From: Psychrosphaera haliotis
Lineage (GTDB): Bacteria; Pseudomonadota; Gammaproteobacteria; Enterobacterales; Alteromonadaceae
Direction of reading: 5' to 3'
Length of the DNA stretch: 64,000 nucleotides
Assembly (NCBI RefSeq): GCF_039523615.1
Contig: NZ_BAAAFQ010000010.1
Location: 1-64,000 of the forward strand
In this document: positions 24,577-33,987 of the stretch, in pieces
How the letters are laid out: each line of letters opens with the position of its first letter
Numbering within the stretch: the stretch's first letter is position 1
Made by a program: the position numbers and the translations under genes
Notes under the pieces: generated by a model
Databases searched by the model: none
What the model saw: only the letters and a program-made list of their open reading frames with translations
What the model was told of the DNA's origin: nothing

Positions 24577-25995
24577 TTGAAAAAGGTATTTCATCAAAAG
24601 CCTATTAATCATCGTAGTAATACTCTGATGATGATGGATTGGCTTGTCGCGCTAACCGTTGGCTTACTTGGCTTTTGGGCCGCTGAGTTTTATGACTTAG
24701 ACTTTGTCCCCGCTTATAAAGAAGTGTGGTGGGTCCTGCCAATATCTATCGCAAGTTTGTTTATTGTTACTAATTTGTCCGTTGGTTTATACGACATAAA
24801 ATTACGTGACAGCCATGTTGGTATTTTCCGCCGTTGTTTAGTTAGTGGCGCAATGACCTTCACTATTTTTGAAATTGTTGTTTTTAACATATTTACCTCT
24901 TCTGAAATTCTACCGCTTCTTTTTGCGGCCTATATCCTATTAATTGTCACGCTGGTATTTACCATTCGTTATTTAGCCAATACCTTTGAAATGTTTGGTA
25001 TTACTAAAAAGCGTGTTGTTGTTATTGGTGCTGGTGAACGCGCTTCTATTATTGAAAAAAGAATGCGTCGTGAATCAGACCGCAGAGGCTTTTCACTTAT
25101 TGGATTTATTCCGCTAGATTCAGATAAAGAAGATGAGCTCAAGCGTGAAAACATTATAAAGCTAGAGTCGTTAGACGACTTGCATGAGTTTGTTCAAGAA
25201 AACCAAATTGACGAAATCGTTATTGCACCTGACGAGCGCCGAGGCTCATTACCTTTAGAGTCACTATTTGACTGTAAAATGGGCGGAGTTGTTGTAAAAG
25301 ACATTTTAGACTTTATTGAAGAAGAAACGGGACAAGTTGCCGTTAATCTTATTTATCCTTCGTGGGTTATTTACTCAAACGGTTTCCAGTCAAGACACTA
25401 CATTCGTGTTGCGGCAGACTACGTATTTAACGTTATTTTAGCCGTGTTTGTATTTTTATTAACTTGGCCAATATTACTTATCACCATGGCACTTATATAC
25501 CTAGAAGATGGCCGCAAAAAAGGCGGAACCATTTTTTATAAGCAAACTCGCGTTGGTATGGATGGGCACTTATTCGAAATCATCAAATTTAGAAGTATGC
25601 GTCAAGACGCAGAAAAAGACGGAGCGCAATGGGCTCAGAAAACCGACGACCGAGTTACTAAAATTGGTAATGCCTTACGTAAATATCGCATAGACGAATT
25701 ACCGCAATTATTTAACGTTTTTAAAGGCGAAATGGGCTTTGTTGGCCCTCGTCCTGAACGTCCTGAATTTGTTAAAGAGCTGATTAAAGAAATTCCTTAT
25801 TACAATCATCGTCACAATGTTAAGCCAGGCTTAACAGGTTGGGCACAGCTAAACTATCCATATGGTTCAAGTGTTAATGACTCACTAGAGAAGCTAAAGT
25901 TCGACCTGTATTACATTAAGCGTCGCAGTATTCTTTTAGACTTATTGATATTGGTTAGAACCATAGAAATCATTTTATTTGGTAAAGGTCGTTAA
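24577..25995 (+). CDS. Undecaprenyl-phosphate sugar phosphotransferase (priming enzyme, TIGR03013-like)
   Basis: Starts polysaccharide synthesis by moving a hexose-1-phosphate from a UDP-sugar to undecaprenyl phosphate. TTG start with TAGGA 7 bases upstream. Four N-terminal membrane helices lie within residues 15-130, followed by a nucleotide-binding-like CoA_binding_3 domain (VVVIGAGERA), one more helix (about 282-305), and the catalytic bacterial-sugar-transferase domain: KFRSMRQDAEKDGAQWA, RKYRIDELPQLFNVFKGEMG, FVGPRPERPEFV, KPGLTGWAQLN. 472 residues, usual for the family. First gene of the long plus-strand arm. Confidence 0.93.
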   Translation: MKKVFHQKPINHRSNTLMMMDWLVALTVGLLGFWAAEFYDLDFVPAYKEVWWVLPISIASLFIVTNLSVGLYDIKLRDSHVGIFRRCLVSGAMTFTIFEIVVFNIFTSSEILPLLFAAYILLIVTLVFTIRYLANTFEMFGITKKRVVVIGAGERASIIEKRMRRESDRRGFSLIGFIPLDSDKEDELKRENIIKLESLDDLHEFVQENQIDEIVIAPDERRGSLPLESLFDCKMGGVVVKDILDFIEEETGQVAVNLIYPSWVIYSNGFQSRHYIRVAADYVFNVILAVFVFLLTWPILLITMALIYLEDGRKKGGTIFYKQTRVGMDGHLFEIIKFRSMRQDAEKDGAQWAQKTDDRVTKIGNALRKYRIDELPQLFNVFKGEMGFVGPRPERPEFVKELIKEIPYYNHRHNVKPGLTGWAQLNYPYGSSVNDSLEKLKFDLYYIKRRSILLDLLILVRTIEIILFGKGR

Positions 25996-25997
25996 CT

Positions 25998-26849
25998 ATG
26001 TCGGCCAAGCAGCCCACACAGAAAAAAACACATGCAATGACTGTAGACGTGGAAGACTATTTCCACGTTTCTGCTTTTGATAGCTTATTTTCACAAAAAG
26101 ACTGGCCTAACTTAGAGCATCGTGTAGACAACAATACCCGCCGCCTTTTAGACCTGTTTGATGAACATGGCGCTAAATCTACGTTTTTTATTTTAGGCGC
26201 TGTTGCAGAAAAGTTTCCAGACTTAGTCACCGAAATAGACAAGCGCGGTCATGAAGTAGCCAGCCATGGATTTGCCCATCGCCGAGCAACTACTCAAACT
26301 CAACAAGTCTTTAAAGAAGACGTTTATCGTTCTAAATCCTTTTTAGAAGATACTTTAGGCAAGTCTATCAACGGGTATCGTGCGCCAAGCTTTAGCATCA
26401 ACGATACCAATGAGTGGGCCTACGAAACGTTAGTTGAACTTGGTTTTAAATACAGCTCAAGTACCTACCCAATTGAACATGACCTTTATGGTGTTCCTGA
26501 CTGGCCTCGTTTTAAATACGATCGCCCTGAAGGCATTATTGAAATTCCAGTACCAACCTTAAGAAAAAATCATAAAAATAAAGGCATTGGCGGCGGTGGT
26601 TACTTCCGACTTTACCCATATTGGTTGTCAAAACGTCGAATTCAAAAATTTGAGCAAGAAGAAAACGCGCCTTACAGCTTCTACTTCCACCCGTGGGAAA
26701 TAGATGCCGAACAGCCTCGCATTAAAGACGCACCAGTGCTGTCTAAATTTAGGCATTACGTGAACTTGTCAAAAATGGAAGGTAAAATTGTTCAACTGCT
26801 GAAGGATCATCAGTGGGACACCATGCAGAGCGTTTACTTAGAAGACTAA
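25998..26849 (+). CDS. XrtA-system polysaccharide deacetylase (NodB fold)
   Basis: 283 residues, two bases after the priming transferase. Carbohydrate-esterase-4 fold: the metal/catalytic motif TVDVEDYFHVSAF at the start, HEVASHGFAHR (the HxxxH metal ligands), RAPSFS and the C-terminal YFHPWEID. It removes N-acetyl groups from amino-sugar residues. There is no signal peptide, as usual for the TIGR03006 subfamily, so it may act on cytoplasmic lipid-linked intermediates. Confidence 0.92.
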   Translation: MSAKQPTQKKTHAMTVDVEDYFHVSAFDSLFSQKDWPNLEHRVDNNTRRLLDLFDEHGAKSTFFILGAVAEKFPDLVTEIDKRGHEVASHGFAHRRATTQTQQVFKEDVYRSKSFLEDTLGKSINGYRAPSFSINDTNEWAYETLVELGFKYSSSTYPIEHDLYGVPDWPRFKYDRPEGIIEIPVPTLRKNHKNKGIGGGGYFRLYPYWLSKRRIQKFEQEENAPYSFYFHPWEIDAEQPRIKDAPVLSKFRHYVNLSKMEGKIVQLLKDHQWDTMQSVYLED

Positions 26850-26850
26850 T

Positions 26851-28365
26851 ATGGACATATTAAATACGTTACGGACCAACAAAACATTGCAACGCGCAAT
26901 CATTGAAAGCGCGCTTCTTATTGCCTTTTTAGTAATACTTTATCTTGATACCGTTGCTGACATGGTACACCTGTGGCTCAATTCAGAGACCTACAGCCAC
27001 GGTTTATTTATTATTCCACTTACCGCCGTTTTAATCTTTGCTCGGTTAAACAGAAATCCCATAAAAAACAATACTTCGCAGCCATTATCGGCGTTAGGCA
27101 TTCTATTTTTCAGTGCTTGCTGGTTAGTAAGCGAACTGGCTCAAATTAATCTACTAGCGCAGCTCAGCTTAATGGCCATCATTCCATTTGTGGTTTGGAC
27201 CTTATATGGTTTTAAAGCCCTTTGGCAGCTAAAAAGTGCACTGCTATTTTTGTTTTTAGCGGTACCTGCCGGTGACTTCTTAATTCCGCATCTACAACAA
27301 ATTACTGCCGTTTTATCTATTGCTATGATCGAATTTTTTGGCATTCCGGTTTACAGCGACGGACTCTATATTTCTATTCCAGCGGGGAATTTCCTCGTTG
27401 CTGAAGCCTGCAGTGGCATTCGCTTTTTAATCTCTTCTATTACCATCGCTGTGTTCTATGCCTTGTTGTATATCGACAGCTATAAACGCCGCGTAGTTAT
27501 GATTTTGTCTGGTGTTTTAGTCCCTATTCTGGCCAACGGCATGCGCGTATTTATGATTATTGTTATTGCGCATTTAGGTAATATGGAAGCCGCCACTGGG
27601 TTTGACCACATTGTTTATGGCTGGGTATTTTTCAGCTTTGTAATGATTATGCTAATTTGGTTAGGCAATGCACTGTGCGACCAAACGAGCTCGCAATTTA
27701 ACAGCCCAGTCACAAATCAACCACTTACAAACAGCCCTGTCACAAATAAACCAAAACCATTGGCTTATGCTGTTGTGGCTATTGCTTTAAGTATCGCGCC
27801 ATTTACTCAATATTTAATTACACAAGCTCACCCAGTTGCAAAAGCAAACGCTCAGGCAGAAAATGTGCAAAGCATTAACGACCTCTACAAAATTGGCGCG
27901 GGTCAAAACTCTGCCAGCCATTGGGCTGTGTACTTTCCCACAGCAGACAATATTCAAGTAGCCGCACTGCCAACTAATAACAAAGTCACAGCTTATAAAG
28001 TGGAATACGTTACCGAAGGTGGCGATAAAGAGCTGATTAACTTTGAAAACAGATTGTTTAATCCAGACCGCTGGTCGCTTAAGTCGCAACGTAAAATTCC
28101 GTTAACTATTAATGGTCAAACGGTTACGGTACAGCATACTAAAATTGTAAACTTAGGTACTAAGCAACGAAACATATTGCTGGTTTATAAAACAGGCGAG
28201 TTTACTTCAGCCAACCAATGGCAAATAAAAGGCCATCAAGTGATCAACAAACTCTTGCAAACAGACTTTGGTGGGCAAGCATTGATCATATCAGCGGAGC
28301 AAACCGAAGTAAGCGAAGCACAACTGTTAGAATACTTCTCTCAATTTATCCAACAGGAACAATAA
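26851..28365 (+). CDS. xrtA: Exosortase A (XrtA) fused to an EpsI domain
   Basis: Membrane transpeptidase-like enzyme that cuts PEP-CTERM signals. Eight or so membrane helices lie in residues 15-275. The proposed catalytic residues are all present: Cys187 in EACSGIRF, Arg232 in LANGMRVF and His253 in FDHIVYGW. A Thr/Asn/Pro linker containing an in-frame repeat (about 283-303) leads to one more helix (about 308-325) and a periplasmic EpsI domain (about 345-504, SHWAVYFPTADNIQ). The fusion is a form known for XrtA. It begins one base after the deacetylase gene. The two PEP-CTERM proteins in this window are its expected substrates. Confidence 0.95.
   Translation: MDILNTLRTNKTLQRAIIESALLIAFLVILYLDTVADMVHLWLNSETYSHGLFIIPLTAVLIFARLNRNPIKNNTSQPLSALGILFFSACWLVSELAQINLLAQLSLMAIIPFVVWTLYGFKALWQLKSALLFLFLAVPAGDFLIPHLQQITAVLSIAMIEFFGIPVYSDGLYISIPAGNFLVAEACSGIRFLISSITIAVFYALLYIDSYKRRVVMILSGVLVPILANGMRVFMIIVIAHLGNMEAATGFDHIVYGWVFFSFVMIMLIWLGNALCDQTSSQFNSPVTNQPLTNSPVTNKPKPLAYAVVAIALSIAPFTQYLITQAHPVAKANAQAENVQSINDLYKIGAGQNSASHWAVYFPTADNIQVAALPTNNKVTAYKVEYVTEGGDKELINFENRLFNPDRWSLKSQRKIPLTINGQTVTVQHTKIVNLGTKQRNILLVYKTGEFTSANQWQIKGHQVINKLLQTDFGGQALIISAEQTEVSEAQLLEYFSQFIQQEQ
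27700..27753 (+). repeat. In-frame 30-bp repeat in the exosortase linker
   Basis: AACAGCCCAGTCACAAATCA and its following CCA are repeated 30 bases later with two mismatches. The period is ten codons and encodes NSPVTNQPL/NSPVTNKP between the exosortase and EpsI domains. Confidence 0.75.
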
Positions 28366-28368
28366 GCA

Positions 28369-29181
28369 ATGTTAGTGTCTGCCGTCATATTATCGTTTAA
28401 CTCAGTTAAAACGTTGCCACGATGCCTTAACGCCCTACTGGAATCTTATGAACAGTTTGAGCAAGCTTGTGAAATTTTTGTTGTAGATAACGGCAGCCAA
28501 GATGGCAGCGTAGAATTACTAAAAGAGTACCAAGAAAAATACCCAAACGTGATCAAGCCTATCTTTTTTAAAGAGAATACTGGCACCACTTTTTCACGCA
28601 ATAGCGCCATAAAACAATCAACGGGCGACTACGTTCTGGTACTAGATTCAGACGCGTACATTGCTCCAGTTTGTTTGTCTAAAATGATTGCCTATAACCA
28701 AGCTCACCCAGAAAGTGGCTTAGTGGTTCCAAACCTGACTTATGCCAGTGGTAACTTCCAACTTTCTTGCGACGCATTCCCAACCTTATGGTTAAAGGCA
28801 AAGCGCTTTTTATTCTTAAAAAATATGGAAGCGAACGAACACCCGCTGAGCAGAGAAGTGAATCCAGTTGATGTGGACTACGCGATTTCAGCTTGCTGGT
28901 TAATTAGCCGAGCCTGTGTTGATGATACTGGCTTGTTAGATGAAAACATCTTTTACTCTCCAGAAGACGTAGATTATTGCATTCGAGTTTGGAAAGCCGG
29001 TTATAAAATTACCTATTTACCAACCATTTCCATGATCCATGACGCACAAGAGTTATCGCGTGGTTTTAAACTCAGCAAGTTCCACTTTTCACACCTCGCT
29101 GGATTGTTTTACCTATTCAAAAAGCACCGTTACTTTTTTGGCCTTAATCGGCTCTATAAAAAAATGGCAAGGCATCAATAA
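28369..29181 (+). CDS. Family 2 glycosyltransferase
   Basis: 270-residue inverting GT-A enzyme with no membrane helix. Nucleotide-sugar-binding N-terminus (VSAVILSFNSVKTLPRCLNA, VVDNGSQDGS), the metal-binding DxD as LVLDSDAYI (about residue 93-101), and an acceptor region YSPEDVDYCIRVWKAGY containing the ED base motif. It lies 3 bases after xrtA. It resembles rhamnosyl/galactosyl transferases, but the donor cannot be told. Confidence 0.9.
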   Translation: MLVSAVILSFNSVKTLPRCLNALLESYEQFEQACEIFVVDNGSQDGSVELLKEYQEKYPNVIKPIFFKENTGTTFSRNSAIKQSTGDYVLVLDSDAYIAPVCLSKMIAYNQAHPESGLVVPNLTYASGNFQLSCDAFPTLWLKAKRFLFLKNMEANEHPLSREVNPVDVDYAISACWLISRACVDDTGLLDENIFYSPEDVDYCIRVWKAGYKITYLPTISMIHDAQELSRGFKLSKFHFSHLAGLFYLFKKHRYFFGLNRLYKKMARHQ

Positions 29182-29183
29182 CC

Positions 29184-31139
29184 ATGTGCGGATTTGTTGC
29201 CCTCATTAACCCTTCACAGGCAGAACAAACGGAATTGTTGCTCAAGAAAATGACGGCAACACTAGATCACCGTGGTCCTGACGATAGTGGTTATTTTATA
29301 AATGACAGCGCTAACGTAGCATTTGGCCATACTCGCCTGTCAATTATCGACATTGATAACGGCCACCAACCTCTTGTTAAAAACAACATTACCTTGGTAT
29401 ACAACGGCGAAATTTACAATCACAACCAACTCCGCCAAACCTTAGTAGAGCTAGGCCACGAGTTTAATTCTCATTGTGATACCGAAGTGTTATTACACGC
29501 TTGGCAAGAATGGGGCGAAGCTTGTATAGACAAGTTTAATGGCATGTTTGCCTTCGCTATTTTTGATGCTGACAAACAAAGCGTTTTTATCGCTCGCGAC
29601 AGACTAGGCATAAAACCCGTTTATTGGAGTCAATTAGCCAACGGAACCGTGCTTGTAGGCTCTGAGCTAAAAGCCTTATTGGCTTATAGTGCAGATAAAC
29701 CTGAACTGTCGGAACATGCAGTGCATGACTACTTTTCTTTAGGTTACGTGCCTGAACCTAACACCATTTACAAAGGCATTCATAAACTTGCCGCTGGACA
29801 CTGCTTTACCTTAGCTGTAGGTAACATGACAGTTGGTAGCACTGAAGCTTGTAGCCTAGAGGTTAACAAGGCCGCGCATGAGAAAATCGCGCCAAAACAA
29901 TATTGGGACTGTGCCAACGCAATAAATACCCCACAAGTCACTACTAGTGCCAATGAACTTTGCCAAGGCCGTGAATTATTAAGCAACGCTATTCAAACGC
30001 GCACTATGGCAGATGTTCCTGTAGGCGCCTTTTTATCTGGCGGCGTGGATTCTTCAATTATTGTTGGCGAAATGAACAAAAACCAAAACGTCTCAACTTA
30101 CTCTATGGGTTTTGACCGAAAAGAATATGACGAATCCGCTCAGGCAGAAACCGTAGCAAAACATCTAAATACAAACCATGTTGGCATTACCGTGTCATGT
30201 AATACCTTTGATTACCTGCCAGAGCTTGTGGCAATGTTCGACGAACCCTTTGCTGATAACTCAGCTATTCCAACGTATTTGTTAACCAAACAAGCTAAAA
30301 AACAAGTGACCGTAATGCTTAGCGGCGACGGTGCCGACGAATTATTTTTAGGTTATCGCAATTACCGACTGCTTCGCCTTGAAGGAAAAATCAAAAACTC
30401 CTTACCAAAGGCAATTCGTAAACCGGTATTTTCATTTTTAGCCAAGGTTTACCCTGCAATGCCTTGGGCTCCGCAATTTTTGCGAGCTCATTCAACGTTA
30501 AATGCATTAAACAACGACTTCATTACTAACTTCCATCGGGCCATGAGCATTAATCCTCCAGAAGTATTAGCGCAAATATTTACGCCTGCATTCACTGAGT
30601 CGTTAAATGGTTATAGCTCTAAGTCACACTTTGAAACGCACGCAAGTAAGATCACCAACACAGACGTGATTAAAAAAGCCCAGTACATCGACTTTAAAAC
30701 CTATTTGCCTGGCAACATTCTTACCAAAGTTGACCGCACTACCATGGCCAACAGCATAGAAGCGCGAGTGCCGTTTTTAGATCATCGTTTAGTAGAGCAG
30801 TGGTTACCTAAATCAAGCGAGCAAAATATCAAAGGCCGCAAAGCCAAATTATTACTCCGGCAAATTGCATCAACCTTATTGCCAAACTGGGTAACTGGCA
30901 GACTTAAAAAAAGCTTCACGTCGCCCATGGACGAATGGTTTAGAATGATGACCAAAAGTGAGTTGAAAAAACGAATGCAATTAGACGTTTTAAAATCTAA
31001 CCATTGGTTTAATATAGACGGCATAGAAGGTTTGATAGACTCGCATTACTCTGGCAAACAAAACATTGGCATGACGCTGTGGAGCATCACGGTATTTGCT
31101 GAATTTTTAAAAGCTCAACCAACGCAGAAAGAACAATAA
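29184..31139 (+). CDS. XrtA-system amidotransferase (asparagine synthase family, TIGR03108-like)
   Basis: 651 residues. Glutamine amidotransferase domain with catalytic Cys2 (MCGFVALIN), HRGPDDSGYF and YNGEIYNH. The ATP-pyrophosphatase domain has GAFLSGGVDSS (about 287-297) and LSGDGADELFLGY. These AsnB-like proteins in polysaccharide loci are thought to amidate uronic-acid groups; true asparagine synthesis is less likely here because of the context. About 25 extra residues lie between the two domains. It overlaps the next gene by one base (TAATG). Confidence 0.9.
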   Translation: MCGFVALINPSQAEQTELLLKKMTATLDHRGPDDSGYFINDSANVAFGHTRLSIIDIDNGHQPLVKNNITLVYNGEIYNHNQLRQTLVELGHEFNSHCDTEVLLHAWQEWGEACIDKFNGMFAFAIFDADKQSVFIARDRLGIKPVYWSQLANGTVLVGSELKALLAYSADKPELSEHAVHDYFSLGYVPEPNTIYKGIHKLAAGHCFTLAVGNMTVGSTEACSLEVNKAAHEKIAPKQYWDCANAINTPQVTTSANELCQGRELLSNAIQTRTMADVPVGAFLSGGVDSSIIVGEMNKNQNVSTYSMGFDRKEYDESAQAETVAKHLNTNHVGITVSCNTFDYLPELVAMFDEPFADNSAIPTYLLTKQAKKQVTVMLSGDGADELFLGYRNYRLLRLEGKIKNSLPKAIRKPVFSFLAKVYPAMPWAPQFLRAHSTLNALNNDFITNFHRAMSINPPEVLAQIFTPAFTESLNGYSSKSHFETHASKITNTDVIKKAQYIDFKTYLPGNILTKVDRTTMANSIEARVPFLDHRLVEQWLPKSSEQNIKGRKAKLLLRQIASTLLPNWVTGRLKKSFTSPMDEWFRMMTKSELKKRMQLDVLKSNHWFNIDGIEGLIDSHYSGKQNIGMTLWSITVFAEFLKAQPTQKEQ

Positions 31140-32299
31140 TGAAAATTTTATACCATCACCGAATCGCCTCTAAAGATGGCCAATTTGTTCACGTTGAAGA
31201 GCTAACCAATGCGTTATTAGAACAAGGTCACGAACTCAAGTTTGTGGCCCCACAAGTTAATGAACAGTCTGACTTTGGTCACGACGGTGGGTTTGTTAGT
31301 AAGCTAAAAGCCGCTCTGCCTGCCTTTATTTATGAATTACTGGAACTCACTTACAGCATTTGGGTGTTTATAAAATTAGCCGTGGCGATAAAACAATTTG
31401 AGCCTGAGTTTATTTACGAACGTTATAACCTTTATCAGCCAGCAGGCATTTGGGCATCAAAACTATTTAATGTTCCACTTATTTTAGAAGTGAATGCGCC
31501 GCTTGTTGAGGAACGTAGTCGCTACAGCGGCTTGTCGCTTACATGGCTGGCTAAAAAAGTAGAAGACTATACCTGGCGTGGTGCCGATCATTGTTTACCG
31601 GTGACTGATGTTTTAGCCGACCACTTACGCGCGGCAGGCGTACCAGAAAGAAACATTACGGTAGTGCATAACGGCGTGCGTCAGCCATTTATTGATGAAA
31701 TGTTGGCCTCGCCTATTGATTTAGAAAAAGACAACATAGTGATTGGCTTTACCGGTTTTATAAACCCTTGGCATGGCATGGACAAAGCCATTGAAGCCAT
31801 TGCTGAGCACAAACACTTACCATTAAAATTAGTATGCATTGGTGATGGCACCATTCTTCCTGAACTTAAACAACAAGCAGCTGATTTAGGCATTGCCGAC
31901 AAAGTAGAGTTTAAAGGCTTAGTAACACGCGACAAAGTATTAGACTTTGTTAAAGAATTTGATATCTCACTACAGCCTGACGTAACCGCCTACGCCTCGC
32001 CATTAAAAATGTTTGAATACATGGCCGTTGGCTCACTTATTATTGCACCACGAACACCCAACATTGAAGAAATACTCAGCGACAACACCGCCGTATTTTT
32101 TGAAAAAGGCAACCAGCAATCCTTTAAGGCCAGCCTTAACGAGGCCATAGAAAACTACGTAAACTACAAACACAAACGCGAAGCCGTAAAGCAAAGCGTC
32201 ATCGACAAAGGGTTTGTGTGGCACGAGAACTCGAAGCGTGTGGTTGATATAGCGCAGATATTAAATACGCAAGCAGTGCAGGGGAAAACTAAAGTATGA
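31139..32299 (+). CDS. Family 4 glycosyltransferase
   Basis: 386 residues, GT-B fold. N-terminal acceptor domain (MKILYHHRIASKDGQFVHVEE) and C-terminal donor domain with VVHNGVRQPF, GFTGFINPWHGMDKAIEA, CIGDGTILPELK and the retaining-GT glutamate motif in SPLKMFEYMAVG. The start overlaps the amidotransferase stop, and the stop overlaps the next start by 4 bases, showing tight coupling. Cytoplasmic enzyme building the repeat unit. Confidence 0.9.
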   Translation: MKILYHHRIASKDGQFVHVEELTNALLEQGHELKFVAPQVNEQSDFGHDGGFVSKLKAALPAFIYELLELTYSIWVFIKLAVAIKQFEPEFIYERYNLYQPAGIWASKLFNVPLILEVNAPLVEERSRYSGLSLTWLAKKVEDYTWRGADHCLPVTDVLADHLRAAGVPERNITVVHNGVRQPFIDEMLASPIDLEKDNIVIGFTGFINPWHGMDKAIEAIAEHKHLPLKLVCIGDGTILPELKQQAADLGIADKVEFKGLVTRDKVLDFVKEFDISLQPDVTAYASPLKMFEYMAVGSLIIAPRTPNIEEILSDNTAVFFEKGNQQSFKASLNEAIENYVNYKHKREAVKQSVIDKGFVWHENSKRVVDIAQILNTQAVQGKTKV

Positions 32300-32685
32300 A
32301 AATTTTAATAACACTCGTTTTAATTATTGCAGGGCTTTCCGCTTATGGCTGGTATAAAAGTCAGCCTGTATCACTGTGTAAAACAAGCGAATCAAGCACG
32401 CCTTATTGCAAGTATGTAGGGAAAATTAACAAGATATATATCAACGAAAAAGGTTTAGCACTAATTTTTTTAGACAAGGAATTTGATGTAAATTCCGCTA
32501 AGTCTTTTGGTTATGAAGCGAATTCTGGCAGAGCAATGTCTTTAGATCTAAACCAAGGTGAATTTAGCAAACTAACCTACGAAACATTATTATTAGCCTT
32601 CGATGAAGAGTCAGAAGTGGAACTACACGCTCGCTCTGTATTCCAAGGACATATGAAAATAGATAGAATTTGGGTTTCAAAATAA
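32296..32685 (+). CDS. Small exported or membrane-anchored protein of unknown function
   Basis: Not recognised. 129 residues with an N-terminal hydrophobic segment (ILITLVLIIAGLSAYGWY, about 3-20), uncleaved or signal-type. A periplasmic domain follows with two cysteines (CKTSESSTPYC, about 32-42) that could form a disulfide; the rest has beta-strand character. It is translationally coupled to the glycosyltransferase before it (ATGA) and lies 3 bases before the ligase gene, so a role in the assembly or ligation step is possible. Confidence 0.7.
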   Translation: MKILITLVLIIAGLSAYGWYKSQPVSLCKTSESSTPYCKYVGKINKIYINEKGLALIFLDKEFDVNSAKSFGYEANSGRAMSLDLNQGEFSKLTYETLLLAFDEESEVELHARSVFQGHMKIDRIWVSK

Positions 32686-32688
32686 CTA

Positions 32689-33987
32689 ATGTCAGTTACC
32701 GCTATCGCCTTTTTGGCGGCCTACTTTGGCTGCCTATTAAAGGCATTTACTAAAAAACCAATTTGGGGATTGTACGCCTACCTTATTGCGTTTTATGCAC
32801 ATCCAATTGCTCGTTGGTGGGGTAGCTCACTGCCAGAGTTACGATGGTCTTTAATGGCGGCTCTTGTAACCTTGCTAGCATTAATGTTGCACAGAAGTGA
32901 AAAAAAACACGCTTGGTTCGAATTTAAAGAAACGAAACTATACGCTTTATTCCTCGTATTTTTATTATTGCAGTACATATGGGCTTTAAATACATCATTT
33001 CATTCAATTTTTGTGCAACTTGCAGTTAAGTATCTAATTCTTATATTTTTAATTCAAGGCTGCATAAAAACCAAGTCGGACGTTATTGGCTTTATAGCTG
33101 CAAATATTTGTGGGGCCTTGTACTTTGCATATTTGGGAGCCGGCTATCCCGGTGGTCGACTGGAAGGTATTGGTGGACCTAGTATTGAGTCTTCTAATGG
33201 GCTTGGTCAACACCTTTCAATATTATTAGTGTTTAGTTCTTATTTATTATTTATTAAGTTAGGAAAGTATAAACCCTTACTAATTTTAGCTATTATTTTT
33301 ATTTTGAATACGATCATGCTTACCCAAAGCCGAGGCTCCATAGTTGCCTTGGGGTTAACAGGCATCGTATCTCTTTATTACATACCCAAAGGCTACAAAA
33401 AACACTTTATGGGCTTAGCAACACTTGGTGTTATTGCGTTTGCATTGCTAATTGGGCCTCAAATATTGGAGCGTTTTCAAGGTGTAGAAAAAAATGAATC
33501 TGGCGAAATATCAGACAGCAGCGCTCGCTCACGTTTAGTTATCATTTCAGCACAATATGAGATGTTCAAAGAAAGACCGCTATTTGGCCAAGGCCATAGG
33601 ACCACGTTAATTTTAAGTCCGTATTTTATACCTCAAGAATATATGACCACTGTTAAAAATGGTGAGCAGGCAGTTTCTCGCCGAGCATCTCATAACTTTA
33701 TTATGGGTATGTTAACGGACCATGGCATTATAGGTTTAGGTATTTATATACTAATTGTAATAACGATCGCTAAACATTTGTTTCGATTAAAAAAGCATAA
33801 TGAAAGCCAAGCCGATTCTGATTTAATAGTAATTCAAACGGGCCTGTGCTTAGCCTTTTTGTGCTATTTGTTTGCGGGGTTATTTTCCAATAACAAAATT
33901 TATGAAATTGCTGTTTGGCTAATTGCTATTATCCCAATGGTGGACCACCTAATTAAAAAGTCAGTAATGGACAATAAAGAATGTTAA
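32689..33987 (+). CDS. O-antigen ligase/polymerase-like membrane protein (Wzy_C family)
   Basis: 432 residues with about ten membrane helices and one large periplasmic loop (about 265-330) containing RSRLVIISAQYEMFKERPLFGQGHRT and SHNFIMGMLTDHGIIGLGIY, the region that carries the conserved Arg and His of the WaaL/Wzy/PglL superfamily. It resembles the 'O-glycosylation ligase' (TIGR03097) of exosortase A loci, which may attach the polysaccharide to PEP-CTERM proteins. A Wzy-type polymerase is the alternative. It overlaps the next gene by 7 bases. Confidence 0.85.
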   Translation: MSVTAIAFLAAYFGCLLKAFTKKPIWGLYAYLIAFYAHPIARWWGSSLPELRWSLMAALVTLLALMLHRSEKKHAWFEFKETKLYALFLVFLLLQYIWALNTSFHSIFVQLAVKYLILIFLIQGCIKTKSDVIGFIAANICGALYFAYLGAGYPGGRLEGIGGPSIESSNGLGQHLSILLVFSSYLLFIKLGKYKPLLILAIIFILNTIMLTQSRGSIVALGLTGIVSLYYIPKGYKKHFMGLATLGVIAFALLIGPQILERFQGVEKNESGEISDSSARSRLVIISAQYEMFKERPLFGQGHRTTLILSPYFIPQEYMTTVKNGEQAVSRRASHNFIMGMLTDHGIIGLGIYILIVITIAKHLFRLKKHNESQADSDLIVIQTGLCLAFLCYLFAGLFSNNKIYEIAVWLIAIIPMVDHLIKKSVMDNKEC

